Positions 7,319-8,906 of a stretch of 8,906 bases of DNA are shown here, in pieces (within the stretch, counting starts at the first letter, position 1; each line of letters opens with the position of its first letter). The position numbers and the translations under genes were made by a program. The stretch covers positions 1-8,906 of the forward strand of contig JANWIS010000190.1 of the NCBI GenBank assembly GCA_025449775.1, in the 5' to 3' direction. The notes beneath the pieces are model-generated. The model saw nothing but the letters and a program-made list of their open reading frames with translations, was not told the origin of the DNA and did no database searches. Origin of the DNA: Ignavibacteriaceae bacterium. Its GTDB lineage: Bacteria; Bacteroidota; Ignavibacteria; Ignavibacteriales; Ignavibacteriaceae.

Positions 7319-7597
7319 ATGACAACACAATCAATTGATACAAATCCTGAAGTTGAAAAAGTTTTAATTTCTTTGATTCGTAAACTTTCCGTAGAAGAAA
7401 AGCTAAATCAAACTCTGCAATTCAGTTCGTCCATTATAAATCTTGCAAAGCGAGCAATTGATAGGGCTAATACAAATTTAAGTGAAGATGAAAAGAATCT
7501 ACTTTTTGTTGAATATCATTATGGCAAAGAACTAGCTGAGAGAATGAGAACCTATCTCCGTAAGCATGAATTACTAGATGAAATCCGGAATAAGTGA
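7319..7597 (+). CDS. Small helical protein paired with a nucleotidyltransferase
   Basis: A 92-residue, charged, apparently all-helical cytosolic protein of unknown function. It has no signal peptide or membrane segment. From memory of similar proteins, the pattern PEVEKVLISLIRKLSVEEKL, then LSEDEKNLLFVEYHYGKELAERM, fits a widespread short family encoded just before MNT-type nucleotidyltransferases. It starts 6 bases after the peptidase stop without a visible Shine-Dalgarno, so translation is probably coupled to the peptidase, and its last 20 bases overlap the next gene. The tight coupling suggests that the two proteins act together, perhaps as a complex or toxin-antitoxin-like pair; nothing in the sequence proves that. 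It belongs to the segment bracketed by the 54-bp repeat. An Arg77-x5-His83 spacing resembles the HEPN RNase motif, but I do not consider it sufficient. Confidence 0.8.
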   Translation: MTTQSIDTNPEVEKVLISLIRKLSVEEKLNQTLQFSSSIINLAKRAIDRANTNLSEDEKNLLFVEYHYGKELAERMRTYLRKHELLDEIRNK

Positions 7598-8159
7598 AGC
7601 TGTCAAACTTTTTATAAGAACATTAGAACAACTGAATGTTCCTTATTACATTGGCGGTTCAATAGCAAGCTCAGTTTACGGATTTGCGCGAGCTACAATG
7701 GATATTGATTTGGTTTCTGAATTGAAACAAGAACACGTTAAATCTCTTGCAGAAAGTTTAAAGAAAGAATATTTTATTGATGAAGAAATGATTTATGATG
7801 CGATAAAAAATAAAACTTCATTTAATTTGATCCATTTGAGTACGATGATGAAAATTGATGTGTTCATTCCTGCAGGAAGAAAATTTGATAGAATTTCGTT
7901 TGAAAGAAGAAAAAAAGATAAGATTTCGGATGAGCCTGATTCCATTCAAGTATTTATTTGTTCCGCTGAAGATACGATTCTAAGCAAGCTGGAATGGTAT
8001 AAATCGGGTGGAAATGTTTCAGAAAGACAGTGGAAAGATTTAATAGGGGTGATAAAAATTCAGGGTGAATTGCTCGATAAAAATTATTTACGGCAATGGG
8101 CTGAAGAATTAGGGTTTGCTGATTTATTGGAAAAAGCTTTGATGGAGGGTAAATTCTAA
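7578..8159 (+). CDS. MNT-type nucleotidyltransferase
   Basis: A 193-residue protein of the polymerase-beta-like minimal nucleotidyltransferase fold. The catalytic signature is complete: Gly26-Gly27-Ser28 in YIGGSIASS, Asp42 and Asp44 in MDIDLV, and a third acidic residue Asp94 in MKIDVFIP. The C-terminal part has EDTILSKLEWYKSGG (131-145) and SERQWKDLIGVIK (148-160), a conserved-looking helical region that I associate with a large family of stand-alone nucleotidyltransferases distantly related to AbiEii-type toxins and MNT antitoxins. It likely transfers a nucleotide to a protein or RNA; the target is unknown. The ATG at 7578 overlaps the preceding gene by 20 bases and puts the GGS motif 26 residues in, as usual for the fold, which supports this start. 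No Shine-Dalgarno is evident, so coupled translation is likely. Two bases after its TAA the peptidase-tail remnant begins. Confidence 0.88.
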   Translation: MKSGISEAVKLFIRTLEQLNVPYYIGGSIASSVYGFARATMDIDLVSELKQEHVKSLAESLKKEYFIDEEMIYDAIKNKTSFNLIHLSTMMKIDVFIPAGRKFDRISFERRKKDKISDEPDSIQVFICSAEDTILSKLEWYKSGGNVSERQWKDLIGVIKIQGELLDKNYLRQWAEELGFADLLEKALMEGKF

Positions 8160-8161
8160 TT

Positions 8162-8215
8162 GGCTTTGAATTTATTTCATCTCCTCAGAAGGAATTGATA
8201 TTGGTAAAGCCATAA
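8162..8215 (+). pseudogene. Remnant of an M24 peptidase 3' end
   Basis: A 54-bp fragment that translates as GFEFISSPQKELILVKP and then TAA. It matches the last 17 residues of the intact peptidase at 15 of 17 positions and 46 of 54 bases. Of seven differing codons, five are synonymous, so the two copies diverged while both were translated peptidase ends. It has no start or domain of its own and begins two bases after the nucleotidyltransferase stop. It is either the displaced original 3' end left when the two-gene cassette arrived next to a replacement tail, or the stump of a deleted second peptidase gene. Confidence 0.88.
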
Positions 8216-8244
8216 CAAGTTTTAGTTTATTGAATAGTTGTAAA

Positions 8245-8646
8245 ATGAAAAAAATAATTTTGTTCATGGTTTTAGTTTTGATAACCTTAATTGGTTGCGA
8301 AGAAGATCCAGTACAACCTGAAAATCATCAACCAATAATATTCTCATTAACAGCATTTCCCGATGTAATTGGTCTATCAGATTCTGTAATTATAATTTGC
8401 AATGCGATGGATCCAGATGCAGATACGTTGGTTTATGATTGGCTCACAGATGGAAAGTCAAGAATAAAAGGTGCGAATGAAAATGACCATATGTTATATC
8501 ATACTTTTGAGAACTCGCGTGTCTTTTACCCAAAGCAACACATTACCCTGCCTGACACTCTTTGGGTTCATTGCGATGCCAGAGATGTCAAAGGAAAGAG
8601 TATTGGAAAATCGGTTACATTTATTGTAAGGCAAGATTCTTTATAA
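8245..8646 (+). CDS. Small Ig/PKD-like lipoprotein
   Basis: A 133-residue predicted lipoprotein when started at the ATG at 8245 (MKKIILFMVLVLITLIGC). An in-frame TTG at 8230 would add five residues before the basic n-region and is less likely. The signal peptide ends in a LIGC lipobox with Cys18 as the lipid-anchor residue. The next residues, EED, put it on an outer membrane and could act as a surface-export signal of the kind known in Bacteroidota; that is an inference. The mature part is one beta-rich domain with DPDADTLVYDWLTDG (56-70) and DARDVKGKSIGKSVTFIV (111-128), which resemble PKD/Ig-like strands in cell-surface proteins. Two further cysteines (52 and 110) might form a disulfide. 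It has no clear ribosome-binding site and starts 29 bases after the peptidase-tail remnant. The function is unknown and binding or adhesion is a guess. It converges on aat. Confidence 0.8.
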   Translation: MKKIILFMVLVLITLIGCEEDPVQPENHQPIIFSLTAFPDVIGLSDSVIIICNAMDPDADTLVYDWLTDGKSRIKGANENDHMLYHTFENSRVFYPKQHITLPDTLWVHCDARDVKGKSIGKSVTFIVRQDSL

Positions 8647-8667
8647 TTAGTATTATTTTTTTAAAGA

Positions 8668-8906
8668 CTAAAACCCACAAGTTTTTGTATAAGCTTTATG
8701 TAGCAGCTTAGTATATTCCTCAAAAGAAATTTCAACTGCACCAAACATCTTTAGGTGTTCAGACATATACTGCACATCGAGAAGAACAAAACCTTTTTCT
8801 TTTAAATGTTTTAGCAGAGCCATCAATGCAGCTTTGGAAGCTTGCGAAACTTTTGAGAACATACTTTCACCAAAGAATGCACCACGGAATGTAACTCCGT
8901 AAAGTC
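8668..8906 (-). CDS. aat: Leucyl/phenylalanyl-tRNA-protein transferase (5' part beyond window)
   Basis: The C-terminal 78 residues plus two bases of Aat, the cytosolic enzyme that transfers Leu or Phe from aminoacyl-tRNA to proteins with an N-terminal Arg or Lys and so marks them for ClpS/ClpAP degradation. The frame stays open to the right edge, beginning LYGVTFRGAFFGESMFS, a hallmark stretch of the family. Then come SQASKAALMALLKHL, LLDVQYMSEHL and FGAVEISFEEY. The DVQ triplet keeps the Asp and Gln that correspond to the catalytically implicated Asp and Gln of the E. coli DCQ motif, with Val in place of Cys. Roughly two-thirds of the protein lies outside the window. An internal ATG (8862) is inside the conserved FGESM motif and is not the true start. 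The gene ends 21 bp from the convergent lipoprotein gene. Confidence 0.95.
   Translation of the reverse strand, partial: LYGVTFRGAFFGESMFSKVSQASKAALMALLKHLKEKGFVLLDVQYMSEHLKMFGAVEISFEEYTKLLHKAYTKTCGF

Noticed and set aside
7319..7597. Arg77-x5-His83 in the 92-residue protein as a HEPN RNase motif.
   Set aside because: The protein is shorter than typical HEPN domains, the rest of the pattern is not evident, and similar small proteins that I recall do not keep the histidine.
8638..8667. TCTTTA/TAAAGA inverted repeat around a seven-T run as a bidirectional terminator between the lipoprotein gene and aat.
   Set aside because: The stem is only 6 bp, AT-rich, with an 18-base loop, and the T-run is in the loop rather than after the stem.

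Overview
The window is AT-rich bacterial DNA (about 60-65% A+T by eye) with eight protein-coding genes, two of them cut by the window edges, plus one short gene remnant. The mix suggests the Bacteroidota/Ignavibacteriota/Chlorobi (FCB) group. The clues are two hexameric-type glutamate dehydrogenases, a receiver-linked PEP-synthase-like ATP-binding protein of a type I associate with that group, a small Ig-like lipoprotein with an acidic stretch after the lipid-anchor cysteine, and several genes without a clear Shine-Dalgarno. This placement is an inference; no rRNA is present.

Left half (1-5819, all minus strand). In transcription order: a complete glutamate dehydrogenase (5819-4479), a 146-bp gap holding a perfect 11-bp-stem hairpin, a 997-residue protein with two receiver domains and a PEP synthase/PPDK-type nucleotide-binding domain (4332-1339), and a second glutamate dehydrogenase that runs off the left edge (1220 to <1). 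The two dehydrogenases are paralogues with opposite residues at the coenzyme-deciding positions. The upstream copy looks NAD-type (Phe238, Pro262, Asp263) and the downstream copy NADP-type (Ser238, Ser262, Asn263). Together they could form a catabolic/anabolic pair at the glutamate/2-oxoglutarate node. The large protein between them keeps the ATP-binding residues of PEP synthase but lacks the phosphohistidine and PEP-binding domains, so it may be a regulatory or unusual phosphotransfer protein.

Middle (5820-6118). A 299-bp divergent, very AT-rich intergenic region holds a candidate FCB-type promoter element for the upstream dehydrogenase and a 16-bp AT palindrome.

Right half (6119-8646, plus strand, then 8668-8906 minus). 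An M24 metallopeptidase is followed after 6 bp by a 92-residue helical protein, which overlaps a 193-residue MNT-type nucleotidyltransferase by 20 bp. Two bases after the nucleotidyltransferase stop is a 54-bp copy of the last 17 codons plus stop of the peptidase. It is diverged mostly at synonymous sites. The two-gene unit is therefore bracketed by two versions of the peptidase 3' end, as expected if it arrived as a cassette by recombination or if a second peptidase copy was deleted. A small lipoprotein gene follows, converging on the 3' part of aat (leucyl/phenylalanyl-tRNA-protein transferase) at the right edge.

Most notable: the peptidase-tail duplication around the small-protein/nucleotidyltransferase pair, the truncated dikinase-like two-receiver protein, and its placement between two dehydrogenases of opposite predicted coenzyme preference.
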